Positions 36,783 through 45,401 of a DNA stretch of 64,000 nucleotides are shown piece after piece. Origin of the DNA: an uncultured Verrucomicrobiota bacterium. Its GTDB lineage: Bacteria > Verrucomicrobiota > Verrucomicrobiia > Opitutales > Opitutaceae. Made by a program: the position numbers and the translations under genes. Positions within the stretch are counted from its first letter, which is position 1; the number at the start of each line of letters is the position of its first letter. The DNA lies in assembly GCA_903876795.1 (NCBI GenBank), contig CAIRBK010000048.1, forward strand, positions 1-64,000, read 5' to 3'. A model generated the notes under the pieces. That model was not told the origin of the DNA. It saw only the letters and a list, made by a program, of their open reading frames with translations, and ran no database searches.

Positions 36783-38138
36783 ATGTCCTCCGCCGTTAAC
36801 AATCCCGCCCACGCCTGGTTTCCCAATGCCCGCTACGGACTCTTCCTCCACTGGGGTCCCTACGCCCAATACGCCCGCGGCGAACAAGTGCTCATCCGCG
36901 AGATGCTCGATCAACGCGCTTACGCCGCCCGCGCCTGCGCCTGGAACCCGCAAAAATTCGACGCCACCGCGTGGGCCCGCGCCGCCGTCGCCGGTGGCTG
37001 CCGCTACGCCGTTTTCACCACCCGCCACCATGACGGCTACTGCCTTTGGGACACCGCCACCACCGACTACTCCTCGGCCAAGCAGGCCCCGCAGCGCGAC
37101 TTCGTGCGCGAATACGTCGATGCCTTTCGCGCCGCCGGACTGCGCGTGGGGCTGTATTATTCCTGGAATGACCTGCGCATCCCCGCCCTCTACGCCGGCC
37201 CCGAACGCGATCCCCTCGGTTGGGCCGCCATGCGCGACTACGTTCACGCCCAAGTCGAGGAGTTGCTCACGCGCTACGGCCCAATTGACATGTTCTGGTT
37301 CGACGGCGCCTGGCCCCGCCACGCGCTCGACTGGGACAGCCCCGGCCTGGTCGCCCGCATGAGGGAGCTCCAGCCCGGCATGATGATCAACAACCGCCTC
37401 GCCGAGATGCCGGGCGAGAAGATCCACGACCCCACCCAGCTCGCCAGCCCCGACGAGCACGGCGTCCACGAGGTGGATGATCGCGGGGACTTCGGAACGC
37501 CCGAACACCACATCACGGCCTCGGCCTCCCGCCTCTGGGAATCTTGTCAGGTCACAACCTGGCGACTCTGGAGCCACACCACCGGCGACCGCTGGCGGGC
37601 GGCCGACCAGTGGCTCGACATGCTCACCGACGCCTCCTGCAAAGGCGGCAACCTCCTGCTCAACGTCGGCCCCACTGCCGACGGCGAACTCCCGCCCGAG
37701 TGGCTCGCCCGCAACCGCGAGGTTGGCGAGTGGTTGCGCGTCCACGGCGAAGCTGTTTACGGCGGCGATCTCACGCCCTGCGACGTGTTTGAAAGCACCC
37801 TGCTCGGCGGTCGCCAAGTGCGACGTGGCAACACCCTCTACGTCCTCTGTCGCTTCTGGCATGGCGGCGAAGCGATCCGCCTCGCCGGTCTCGATGCCGA
37901 CATCACCCGCGCCACCCTCCTCGGCTCCGACGCCGCCCTAACCGCCTCGCACGATGCCTACGGCGTGACCTTGCACGGCGCACCGGCCACTCCGCCGACC
38001 GCGCTCTTTCCCGTGCTCAAGCTCGAATGCGCCGCCGAGCCCCGCGCCCTCGCCACCTACCACCCCGGCCTCTGGGGCGGAGACCCTTTTCGCCTCCACG
38101 CCTGGGCCGCCGCCCGCGGCCATGGATTCAACGCTTAA
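36783..38138 (+). CDS. GH29 alpha-L-fucosidase (second)
   Basis: The 451-aa enzyme shows the GH29 pattern: FPNARYGLFLHWGPYAQYAR, YAVFTTRHHDGYCLWDTAT, DFVREYVDAFRAAGLRVGLY and IDMFWFDGAWPRH, with predicted nucleophile Asp174. KGGNLLLNVGPTADGELPPE follows near the barrel end. The C-terminus is shorter than in the first GH29 here and lacks a clear discoidin domain. No signal peptide is visible. The ATG at 36783 starts well-conserved sequence; the open frame upstream runs through the promoter. It heads the longest collinear gene run of the window, and the next gene starts at or just after its stop. Confidence 0.92.
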   Translation: MSSAVNNPAHAWFPNARYGLFLHWGPYAQYARGEQVLIREMLDQRAYAARACAWNPQKFDATAWARAAVAGGCRYAVFTTRHHDGYCLWDTATTDYSSAKQAPQRDFVREYVDAFRAAGLRVGLYYSWNDLRIPALYAGPERDPLGWAAMRDYVHAQVEELLTRYGPIDMFWFDGAWPRHALDWDSPGLVARMRELQPGMMINNRLAEMPGEKIHDPTQLASPDEHGVHEVDDRGDFGTPEHHITASASRLWESCQVTTWRLWSHTTGDRWRAADQWLDMLTDASCKGGNLLLNVGPTADGELPPEWLARNREVGEWLRVHGEAVYGGDLTPCDVFESTLLGGRQVRRGNTLYVLCRFWHGGEAIRLAGLDADITRATLLGSDAALTASHDAYGVTLHGAPATPPTALFPVLKLECAAEPRALATYHPGLWGGDPFRLHAWAAARGHGFNA

Positions 38139-39258
38139 CCTCGCCATGCACCGCGACCGCCTCGTCCTCCTCCCGCCCAACCGCGTCTGGCGAACCTACC
38201 CCGGCGGGCGCACCCTCGATCAACTCGCCGGAGTGCCCGCGCCCGCCGACTCGCACTTTGCCGAGGACTGGATCGGCTCCGTCACCCGCGCCACCAACGT
38301 CGGGCGCGAGTCCATCGCCGAGGGCATCTCCCAAGTCCGCCTCTCCGCCGCGCCCGATGCGCCCACCCACGATCTCGCCGCCTTGCTCGCCGCCGACCCC
38401 GTCTACTTCCTCGGCTCCGCGCACGTCGCCGCCTTTGGCCCGCAACCGCAGTTGCTGGTCAAGTTCCTCGACTCCGCCACCCGCCTCCATTTCCAGGTCC
38501 ACCCCACCCGCGACTACGCCCGCCGCGTGCTCGGCGCGCCCAGCGGCAAAACCGAGGCCTACCACATCCTCGCCGCCCGCACCGACCTCGCCGAGCCGCC
38601 CTACATCTACGTCGGCTTCCAACGCCCACCCTCCCCGGAACAACTCAAGCGCCTGATCGAGACCCAAGACATCGCGGGGATCGAAGCCTGTTTCGACAAA
38701 ATCGAGGTCCGTCCCGGCGACACCTTTATCATCCCCGGCGGCACGCCGCACGCCCTCGGCCCCGGCGTGTTCATGGTCGAAATCCAGGAGCCGAGCGACC
38801 TGGTCATCCGCTTCGAATTCGAGCGCGGTGGCTACGTCCTGCCCGAGTCCGCCCGCTTCATGAACCGGGGCATCGACTTCGCCCTCACGATCTTCGACCT
38901 CGCGCCACTCAACCGCGCCGCCATCGACACCCGCGTGCGTTGCCAACCGCGCCGCCTCGCCGATCACGGCGGCGGCTCGTTCACCGAGGAGTTGATCGGC
39001 CCCGCCCAGACCGACTGCTTCCGCGTCACCCGCACCTCGCTGGCCGGGCCGGTCGTCCGCCCAAGCGGGAGCTTTTCCATCGCCATCGTCACCGAAGGCC
39101 GCGTGCGCGCCGAGACGCCGGGCGGCGAACCGGTGGAACTCAACTGCTACGACCACGTGCTCATCCCCGCCGGGCTCGGGGCGCTAACCTGGCACCCGCT
39201 CACCGCAGAGGCCTCGGTGCTGGAGTGCCATCCGCCCGCTCCAATTACCCCGCCTTAA
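38122..39258 (+). CDS. manA: Class I mannose-6-phosphate isomerase
   Basis: The 378-aa protein interconverts mannose 6-phosphate and fructose 6-phosphate. The metal-binding pattern of type I phosphomannose isomerases is visible: LHFQVHP (His123, Gln125, His127 region), KTEAYHIL (Glu145) and PGGTPHALGPG (His210). A second ATG at 38146 (codon 9) would avoid the 17-bp overlap with the fucosidase gene and starts closer to family members beginning MHxxxLxLxPNRVWRTYxGG, so it may be the real start. Its place in the run implies that mannose released by the GH2 mannosidase is phosphorylated and enters glycolysis. No hexokinase is in the window. Confidence 0.85.
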   Translation: MDSTLNLAMHRDRLVLLPPNRVWRTYPGGRTLDQLAGVPAPADSHFAEDWIGSVTRATNVGRESIAEGISQVRLSAAPDAPTHDLAALLAADPVYFLGSAHVAAFGPQPQLLVKFLDSATRLHFQVHPTRDYARRVLGAPSGKTEAYHILAARTDLAEPPYIYVGFQRPPSPEQLKRLIETQDIAGIEACFDKIEVRPGDTFIIPGGTPHALGPGVFMVEIQEPSDLVIRFEFERGGYVLPESARFMNRGIDFALTIFDLAPLNRAAIDTRVRCQPRRLADHGGGSFTEELIGPAQTDCFRVTRTSLAGPVVRPSGSFSIAIVTEGRVRAETPGGEPVELNCYDHVLIPAGLGALTWHPLTAEASVLECHPPAPITPP

Positions 39259-39260
39259 TT

Positions 39261-41117
39261 GTGAAAACCCAATCCCCCGAACTTCTCGCCCGCCACGCCG
39301 ATATCCCGGAAGTGCCCAAGCCCGATCCGGCACGAGTGGCGCAGATCGCCGCATCCCTTCCCGAACATCCCGCCTGGCCTCTGCCTTCTCCGCTTGGCCT
39401 CAGCGGCTGGCGTTCCCTCACCGGGGATGCGCCGTTTGCCGAACTGGATCGCCTGGCGGCGGAGATCCGTAGCCGACCGCCGGAGCATATCGGACGCGAG
39501 CATTTCGAGGACTTTCACCGCACGGGACTTTCCACCGCTTATCAAGCCGCGCGCGTGCCGCTGCAGGAGCGTTTCGTCGTGTTGACCGCCCACGCCGGCG
39601 TCGCCCCCGACGGAGCCAGCCCGGGCGCGCTGCTGCAGCTGCTTCGCCACTATTGCGGGCTCTTCTCGTGGGTTTCGCCCTTTCACGACTGGCTGGGGCG
39701 CAACTATGCCGGCGAACGCCCCACGGTGGACATCGTGGTCGCCGAATTCGCCCAGAAAATCGCCCGCGCGGTGGCCGCTCTCGGTCCCGCCCTGCCTCCA
39801 GATTTGCGCGCCCTCATTTTTAACGAGATGGAACGTCGCGTCTTTTCCGTGCTCCGTCCGGCCTACGCCGAGGGCAAAGACGGTTCGTGGTGGCTCTACA
39901 ACGAATCCAACTGGAACGTCGTCTGCCTCAGCGGCACCACCCTCGCCGCGCTCACTCTTTTGCCCGACCGCCACGATCGCGCCCTTTTCGTTGCCGGGAC
40001 GGAACTCCACGTCGAAAAATTTCTGCGCAGTTTCGAGGCGGATGGCGCCTGCACCGAGGGCATCAACTACTGGCATTTCGGCTTCGGCCTGTTCAGCCAA
40101 CTGGCCGAAGCCTGCCACCGCGCCACTGGCGGCGTGGTCAACCTCTGGAAAAACGATAAGGTGTCCGCTATCGCCCGGTTCGGCGCGCGCTACGCCCTCG
40201 CTCCGGGAGTTTACCCGGCGTTCTCGGATGTGGCGCACGACCTCGCCCCGCCGCACCCGATCCTGGCCTTCGTCAGCCGTCGTTTTGGTCTCGGCCAGCA
40301 CGACAGCGAAGCCGCCGCCTTGGCCTCGACCCGTTTCCTGACCGATTTTCCTGCCTCCATCATGGAACCGGCCGAGTGGAGTGCCGGAGCTGGTAACATC
40401 AGCCCTCCGCCGCAGCACGACTGGTTCCCGCAGTCACACATTTATCTGGGTCGCCCGGGCCGTTCACGCGCCCAGCTCGCCGTCGCACTAAAAGGCGGGC
40501 ACAACCACCAGCCGCACAACCACAACGACCTCGGCAGCTTCGTCATCGCCGTGCGCGGCCGCCCCGTCGTCACCGACATGGGCATGCCGGTTTACGACCG
40601 CGACTACTTCGCCGAAAAACGCTACGACAACCCCTCCGCCTGCTCGCGCGGCCACGGCGTGCCGGTGATCTACGGCACCTTCCAACGCGTCGGACGCGAT
40701 GCCGCCACCCGCCTGCTGCGCGCGGAATTCGGCGCGGTGGAAGACACCGTTGTGCTTGATCTCACGGCGGCCTACGCCGTGCCCCACCTCCTCTCGCTCA
40801 CCCGCACCCTCACGTATTCGCGAGCCGGCGACGGCGCGGTGCTCGTCGAAGATCATGCCACCTTTTCCCAGCCCGCCACCCTGGCCTCGGCGCTCGTTAC
40901 CTTCGCCCCCTGGTCTTCACCGCAGGCGAACACCCTGCGGCTCGGTTCCGCCGGACATCAGCTCGCCGTCACTTGGGAATCCGACCTGCCGTCCGAACTC
41001 TCCGGCGATGTGGTTCCCGTGCGTCTGGGCAGCGGACAAAACCCGCCCTCTCGCTGGCTCATCAGCCTGCCCGCCGCCCTCGAGGCTAAACTTACCTTCC
41101 ATTTTAGCCCTCTATGA
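39261..41117 (+). CDS. Heparinase II/III-like protein
   Basis: The 618-aa product starts at GTG 39261, 2 bp after the isomerase stop. The first 370 residues look like an (alpha/alpha) toroid (WWLYNESNWNVVCLSGTTLA, ACTEGINYWHFGFGLFSQLA). The C-terminal beta-sandwich has the heparinase II/III signature GHNHQPHNHNDLGSFVIAVR with His421 and neighbours, then GRPVVTDMGMPVYDRDYF. Members are uronic-acid-specific polysaccharide lyases in families such as PL12, PL15, PL17 and PL21; the exact family is not assigned. There is no signal peptide, so it would act on imported oligosaccharides. Its stop overlaps the next start (ATGA). Confidence 0.85.
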   Translation: MKTQSPELLARHADIPEVPKPDPARVAQIAASLPEHPAWPLPSPLGLSGWRSLTGDAPFAELDRLAAEIRSRPPEHIGREHFEDFHRTGLSTAYQAARVPLQERFVVLTAHAGVAPDGASPGALLQLLRHYCGLFSWVSPFHDWLGRNYAGERPTVDIVVAEFAQKIARAVAALGPALPPDLRALIFNEMERRVFSVLRPAYAEGKDGSWWLYNESNWNVVCLSGTTLAALTLLPDRHDRALFVAGTELHVEKFLRSFEADGACTEGINYWHFGFGLFSQLAEACHRATGGVVNLWKNDKVSAIARFGARYALAPGVYPAFSDVAHDLAPPHPILAFVSRRFGLGQHDSEAAALASTRFLTDFPASIMEPAEWSAGAGNISPPPQHDWFPQSHIYLGRPGRSRAQLAVALKGGHNHQPHNHNDLGSFVIAVRGRPVVTDMGMPVYDRDYFAEKRYDNPSACSRGHGVPVIYGTFQRVGRDAATRLLRAEFGAVEDTVVLDLTAAYAVPHLLSLTRTLTYSRAGDGAVLVEDHATFSQPATLASALVTFAPWSSPQANTLRLGSAGHQLAVTWESDLPSELSGDVVPVRLGSGQNPPSRWLISLPAALEAKLTFHFSPL

Positions 41118-42556
41118 ATACCCCGCCTCCCGCCGTTTCCGCCGACTCCAAAGCCATCTCTTCGGACGACAAGGTTCCCCTGAAGCAAAAGCTCGCCTAC
41201 GGGGCCGGTGGCTTCGCCGGAGCTATGGGCCCCAACATGGACAACGCCCTGTTGCGTCCGATTTTTGTCATCACCCTCGGCCTCTCGCCGGCCTTGATGA
41301 GCCTCTTCGATGCGCTCTATCGCATCTGGGACGCCGTGACCGACGGGCTCATGGGCTGGGTGTCCGACAACACCCGCACGCGCTGGGGCCGCCGCCGGCC
41401 CTACATCGTGCTGGGGGCGGTCCTCGTCAGTCTGTGGATGCCCTGCCTTTGGTTGTTCGATCGTTCCTGGGATATGAACACCATCATCCTCTACATGGTG
41501 GCGACGCAGCTTTTTCTCACGGTGTTCACGACCATTTGGAACGTCCCCTATCAGTGCCTGCTTTTGGAGTTCAGCGCCGACTCGCGCGAACGCACCAACG
41601 CCGCCGCCTCGCGGGCCTATTTCGGCAAATTCGCCGGCTTTTGCATGGGCTGGGTCTGGTGGCTCACCCAGCGCCCGATTTTCCACGACGAAAACGGCCA
41701 GCCCGACATCATCCGAGGTGCGTTTTGGGTCTCCATCGGCGGCGGTCTGCTCGTGTTGCTGTTCGGTGCACTGCCCGGCTTGTTCTGCCGCGAACGCTTT
41801 TACGCCACGGCCAAACACCAAAAAAGCGTCCCCATCCTCGAATCCATAAAGTCCACCCTCTCGAACCGCCCCTTTTGGTTTCTCATCGGCCTGGCGCTCA
41901 CGCTCAGCCTCGCCTCCAGCGCGGCCACGGGCCTGGGTTTTTTCGTCACGCTCATCTACGTTTGCGGCGGTGACCAAGGTCTCGCCTCCACCATCGCGGG
42001 CTTCGGCTCCACCGTAACGCTCGTCACCGGCATCGCCGCCATCCCGCTCTGTCAATGGGTCGCCAATCGCTACGGCAAAAAAGTCGCCACGCTCGGCACC
42101 CTCGGACTTTTCTTGCTGTGGGGCGCGGCCACCTGGGTGGTTTATAACCCGGCCCTTCCCTACCTCGTGCTGGTCACGGGAGTCATCCACTCCATCTCCA
42201 ACACCGCCATCTGGATCCTCATCCCCTCGATGACCGGCGACGTGGTGGACCACGACGAACTGCACACCGGCCAACGGCGCGAAGGCGCCTACGCCGCCGT
42301 CTTCTCCTGGACCTACAAGCTCTCCACCACCCTGGGCACCGCCGTCTCCGGCCTGCTGGTGGTCTGGGTGGGCTACGATGCCGCCCTCAAAATCGAACAA
42401 CCAGCCGAGGTCATCCATAACATGCGTCTGGCCCTGCTGATCGTGCCCGTGGTTTTCGTGTGCGTGGCGATTTTCTTTATGTCGCGTTTCCCGCTTGGCC
42501 CGACGCGCGTCGCCGAAAACCGCCGCCTGCTCGATGCCCGCCGCACCACCGCCTGA
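41114..42556 (+). CDS. GPH-family sugar:cation symporter (second)
   Basis: The 480-aa membrane protein carries the GPH motifs KQKLAYGAGGFAGAMGPNM, GWVSDNTRTRWGRRRPYIV and LIPSMTGDVVDHDELHTGQR. It has about 12 hydrophobic segments and resembles the transporter at 22831 throughout. Its start overlaps the heparinase-like gene by ATGA, indicating translational coupling, so its cargo is likely the uronic-acid-containing oligosaccharides those enzymes process. With no SusC/SusD or ABC importer in the window, the two GPH proteins are the only visible sugar importers. Confidence 0.92.
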   Translation: MNTPPPAVSADSKAISSDDKVPLKQKLAYGAGGFAGAMGPNMDNALLRPIFVITLGLSPALMSLFDALYRIWDAVTDGLMGWVSDNTRTRWGRRRPYIVLGAVLVSLWMPCLWLFDRSWDMNTIILYMVATQLFLTVFTTIWNVPYQCLLLEFSADSRERTNAAASRAYFGKFAGFCMGWVWWLTQRPIFHDENGQPDIIRGAFWVSIGGGLLVLLFGALPGLFCRERFYATAKHQKSVPILESIKSTLSNRPFWFLIGLALTLSLASSAATGLGFFVTLIYVCGGDQGLASTIAGFGSTVTLVTGIAAIPLCQWVANRYGKKVATLGTLGLFLLWGAATWVVYNPALPYLVLVTGVIHSISNTAIWILIPSMTGDVVDHDELHTGQRREGAYAAVFSWTYKLSTTLGTAVSGLLVVWVGYDAALKIEQPAEVIHNMRLALLIVPVVFVCVAIFFMSRFPLGPTRVAENRRLLDARRTTA

Positions 42557-42611
42557 CTTCGTTTTAGCCTGATTTTCCCCAACCCCACCAACCCCGCCCT
42601 CCCCAAAAAAC

Positions 42612-45401
42612 ATGAACCCGACCGCGCCCCGACGCCTATTCGCCGCCGCCGTGCTTGCTCTCGCCAGCATGCTCAACGTCTCCACCGCTGCCGACGCCCT
42701 CCCGGCCGGCTTCAAGCCCATCACCTTCGACATGGAGGACCCCTTCGTGCCGGTGAACCTCACCCAAGGCTCAAAATCGACCGTCTCCGGCGTGATCCCC
42801 GCCGGCTGGGATGAGAACAGCGGGTGGGTCATGCCCGACGGCGGCGGAGCCAATGTGGAAGTCTCCCACAGTCAGGAGGAGGAAGGAGGGCGTTTTCTGC
42901 GCATCCACCTGCGCCTCGTAACCTCCAAGTCAGCCACGCTCTTGTATAATCCGGTGCCGCTGTCTCCGACGGTCTATTACAAACTATCCGTCAAGCACCG
43001 CAGCCAGACTTCGACCGGCTTTCGCCTCGGCCTGCGCGGCCGTGGAGACCGTCACCGCACCACCTATTGGTCTCAGTCCGTGAATACAGCCCCGGAATGG
43101 GGAACCTTCACCGCGCTGGTGCCGCCCAATGATGACCCAAACGCCACGCTGGTTCTCTCGGTGGAAACCCCCGGCATGGTCGATCTGGATGACATAACGC
43201 TGACGCCAGTCGCCAAAGCCGAAATCGAGACTGCGGGTCCCAAACTCACGGGTAACATTTTACCCGGCAGCGTATTTCCCCAAGGCGTGCCCAAGCCCTG
43301 GGTCACCGGCAACGGCATCTTCCGCCCCGAGGATTACCAAAGCGACCCCGCCAACCCCGGCCCCTCCGGCTTCCCCGCTCTGCGCCTCGTCACCCGGGGT
43401 GGTTCACTGGAGACACTCTTCACCGGCCAGCCCGGCTCGCCGCACACCTTCAGCGTTTTCCTCAAGGCCGACCAGCCCGGCACCTCGGTAAATCTCCTCG
43501 TTGGTCCGCAAAACGCCGGATCGGCCACCCCGCCTTTCGGTCGCGCGGTCACGGTCGGTCCGAAGTGGGAACGCTACTCCGTGACCGCGACGCTGCCCTT
43601 TGGCACCGAGCCGGTTTATGTGGTGAGGGTAGGCGCCCCCAGGGATCGCACCGTCTGGATCGATTCCGCGCAGGTCGAAGTGAGCGACCGCGCCGGTCAA
43701 CCCCGCCGCACCGGCGCGTTGGAGCTGCAAGCCTTTCCGGTGAATAACTACGGGCTGTCCCTCGCCGGCGAACCATTGGCGGTTCAGGTCCTCGTCATTG
43801 GCGCGGTGAACCCCGGAGCGAAAATCACCGCCACCTTGATCCCCCTCGCCGGCAATGCCCGTCCGCTGCCCGCCGTGGAACTGAAGCCCATGCAAGGTGC
43901 GGCCGTCAGCCAAACCCTTTCACTGGTCATCCCGCCCGGCGACGAACAGGCGCTGGGCTACTACCGCGTGGAAATCAAAGCCGTGGACGCCGCCGGAAAA
44001 CCCTTGTCCACCACCCGCGAAATTCCGCTCGCCCGCGTTCGCCCGCCGCGCGTCCCCGACGCTTACGCCCCGGATTCGCCCTTCGGTGTGCATCTCGGCA
44101 ATAGCATCTGGGAAGCGCAGCCGGAATCACTCGCCCGTTTTGCCCGCGACGTCGGCTTCAAGTGGGCACGCACCAGTGTCATGCGCTGGGATCGCCTTGA
44201 ACGACCGGACGGGACTTTCGATTTTACCGAAAGTGATGAGGAAATCCGTGTCCTTGAAGCCTATAAATTCGGCGTTCTGGCCACCTTGGGAAAGACACCC
44301 AAATGGTATTCCATCGAGCCAGCCGACGCCGACACCGGTCGCACCCACAACGCTGCCCCCCGCCCGGAACACCTCGACAAATGGGAAGCCTACGCCCGCC
44401 GCGTTGCCGAACGCTACAAGGGTCGCGTCACCGCCTGGGAAACGTGGAACGAGCCCGACCTGCCCAGTTACCTGTTTACCAAAGTGGAAGACCCCGCGAC
44501 GCCTGCGGAGCCGAATCGGCGCAGCACCCTGTTCCCGCCGAACACGAAAAGATATCGTCTCGTCGGAGCCACCGTGGAGGAGTTCGCCGCCATCCACCGC
44601 GCCGCGTATCGCGGCCTGAAGGCCGCCGATCCCGCCAACCGCGTCTCCTGGAATCTGGCCGCGATCCTCTCCAATGGCCGCCACGTCGGGGTGAACGGCG
44701 AAGACTGGAAAAAATCCGTCGCCACGGCTGTCGGCAGCGAAGCCGATTTCTTCACCTACCATTTGTATAACGGCGACGCCTTCGGCTCCCCCGGAGATGT
44801 GATCAGCCGCATGGCCGACGCCGCCCGCGAACGCGGATCCGCAGGAGGCCACCCGGTGCCGGTCTGGAACAGCGAGGGCGGACGCGGCGTGGACAACGAA
44901 ATCAACGCCCTGGCCTTCACCCCGCCCGTGCGGCTGGATCGCGGCCATCGCTGGGCCGAGCGTCTCGTGCGCTATTACGTCAGCACCCTGGCCAGCGGCA
45001 CGGAGAAATTCTTCCTCTTCAACCTGCACCTCGGCACGACCAGCATGACCACTTACAGCGCGCTGAACTTCGACGGCTCCGTCTCCCCGCTCATGCCGGC
45101 CTTCTCCAACCTTGCCTGGCATATCGAAGGCCAAAAGTTCGTCCGCACGGTCTCGCCAGCGCCCACGCTGCACGTCCACGCCTTCCAGGCCCGCACCGGC
45201 CCCGGCAGCACGCTGGTTGTGCTCTCCAACGGTCTGGATCGCGTGGTGATTCCCGGACCCATCCCGGGCGTCACCGCCCGCGACCTCTACGGCAACGAGC
45301 TGCCCTACCCCGTTAAACTCGGCGACGGCGTGATCTTCCTCAGCGCGGTCACCGACGCCGAAACGCTGATCAAATCAATCACAAGCAAACCTGAGCAATG
45401 A
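42612..45401 (+). CDS. Exported clan GH-A hydrolase (GH39-like), paralogue of the 33049 gene
   Basis: The 929-aa protein has a signal peptide (LFAAAVLALASMLNVSTAA). Two CBM-like sandwiches follow (about 40-200 and 200-365). From residue 480 a TIM barrel runs: SPFGVHLGNSIWEAQPESLA, KWARTSVMRWDRLE, TAWETWNEPDLPSYLF with predicted acid/base Glu614, and VPVWNSEGGRGVD with predicted nucleophile Glu755. The layout copies the gene at 33049, but sequence identity is modest. Its stop overlaps the GH2 start by four bases (ATGA). Exported action on the polymer is likely; specificity is not deducible. Confidence 0.82.
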   Translation: MNPTAPRRLFAAAVLALASMLNVSTAADALPAGFKPITFDMEDPFVPVNLTQGSKSTVSGVIPAGWDENSGWVMPDGGGANVEVSHSQEEEGGRFLRIHLRLVTSKSATLLYNPVPLSPTVYYKLSVKHRSQTSTGFRLGLRGRGDRHRTTYWSQSVNTAPEWGTFTALVPPNDDPNATLVLSVETPGMVDLDDITLTPVAKAEIETAGPKLTGNILPGSVFPQGVPKPWVTGNGIFRPEDYQSDPANPGPSGFPALRLVTRGGSLETLFTGQPGSPHTFSVFLKADQPGTSVNLLVGPQNAGSATPPFGRAVTVGPKWERYSVTATLPFGTEPVYVVRVGAPRDRTVWIDSAQVEVSDRAGQPRRTGALELQAFPVNNYGLSLAGEPLAVQVLVIGAVNPGAKITATLIPLAGNARPLPAVELKPMQGAAVSQTLSLVIPPGDEQALGYYRVEIKAVDAAGKPLSTTREIPLARVRPPRVPDAYAPDSPFGVHLGNSIWEAQPESLARFARDVGFKWARTSVMRWDRLERPDGTFDFTESDEEIRVLEAYKFGVLATLGKTPKWYSIEPADADTGRTHNAAPRPEHLDKWEAYARRVAERYKGRVTAWETWNEPDLPSYLFTKVEDPATPAEPNRRSTLFPPNTKRYRLVGATVEEFAAIHRAAYRGLKAADPANRVSWNLAAILSNGRHVGVNGEDWKKSVATAVGSEADFFTYHLYNGDAFGSPGDVISRMADAARERGSAGGHPVPVWNSEGGRGVDNEINALAFTPPVRLDRGHRWAERLVRYYVSTLASGTEKFFLFNLHLGTTSMTTYSALNFDGSVSPLMPAFSNLAWHIEGQKFVRTVSPAPTLHVHAFQARTGPGSTLVVLSNGLDRVVIPGPIPGVTARDLYGNELPYPVKLGDGVIFLSAVTDAETLIKSITSKPEQ

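Noticed and set aside
35786-36826. Longer start for the second AraC protein at 36826
   Set aside because: The extra 54 residues would overlap the divergent fucosidase start and have no counterpart in the paralogous AraC protein.
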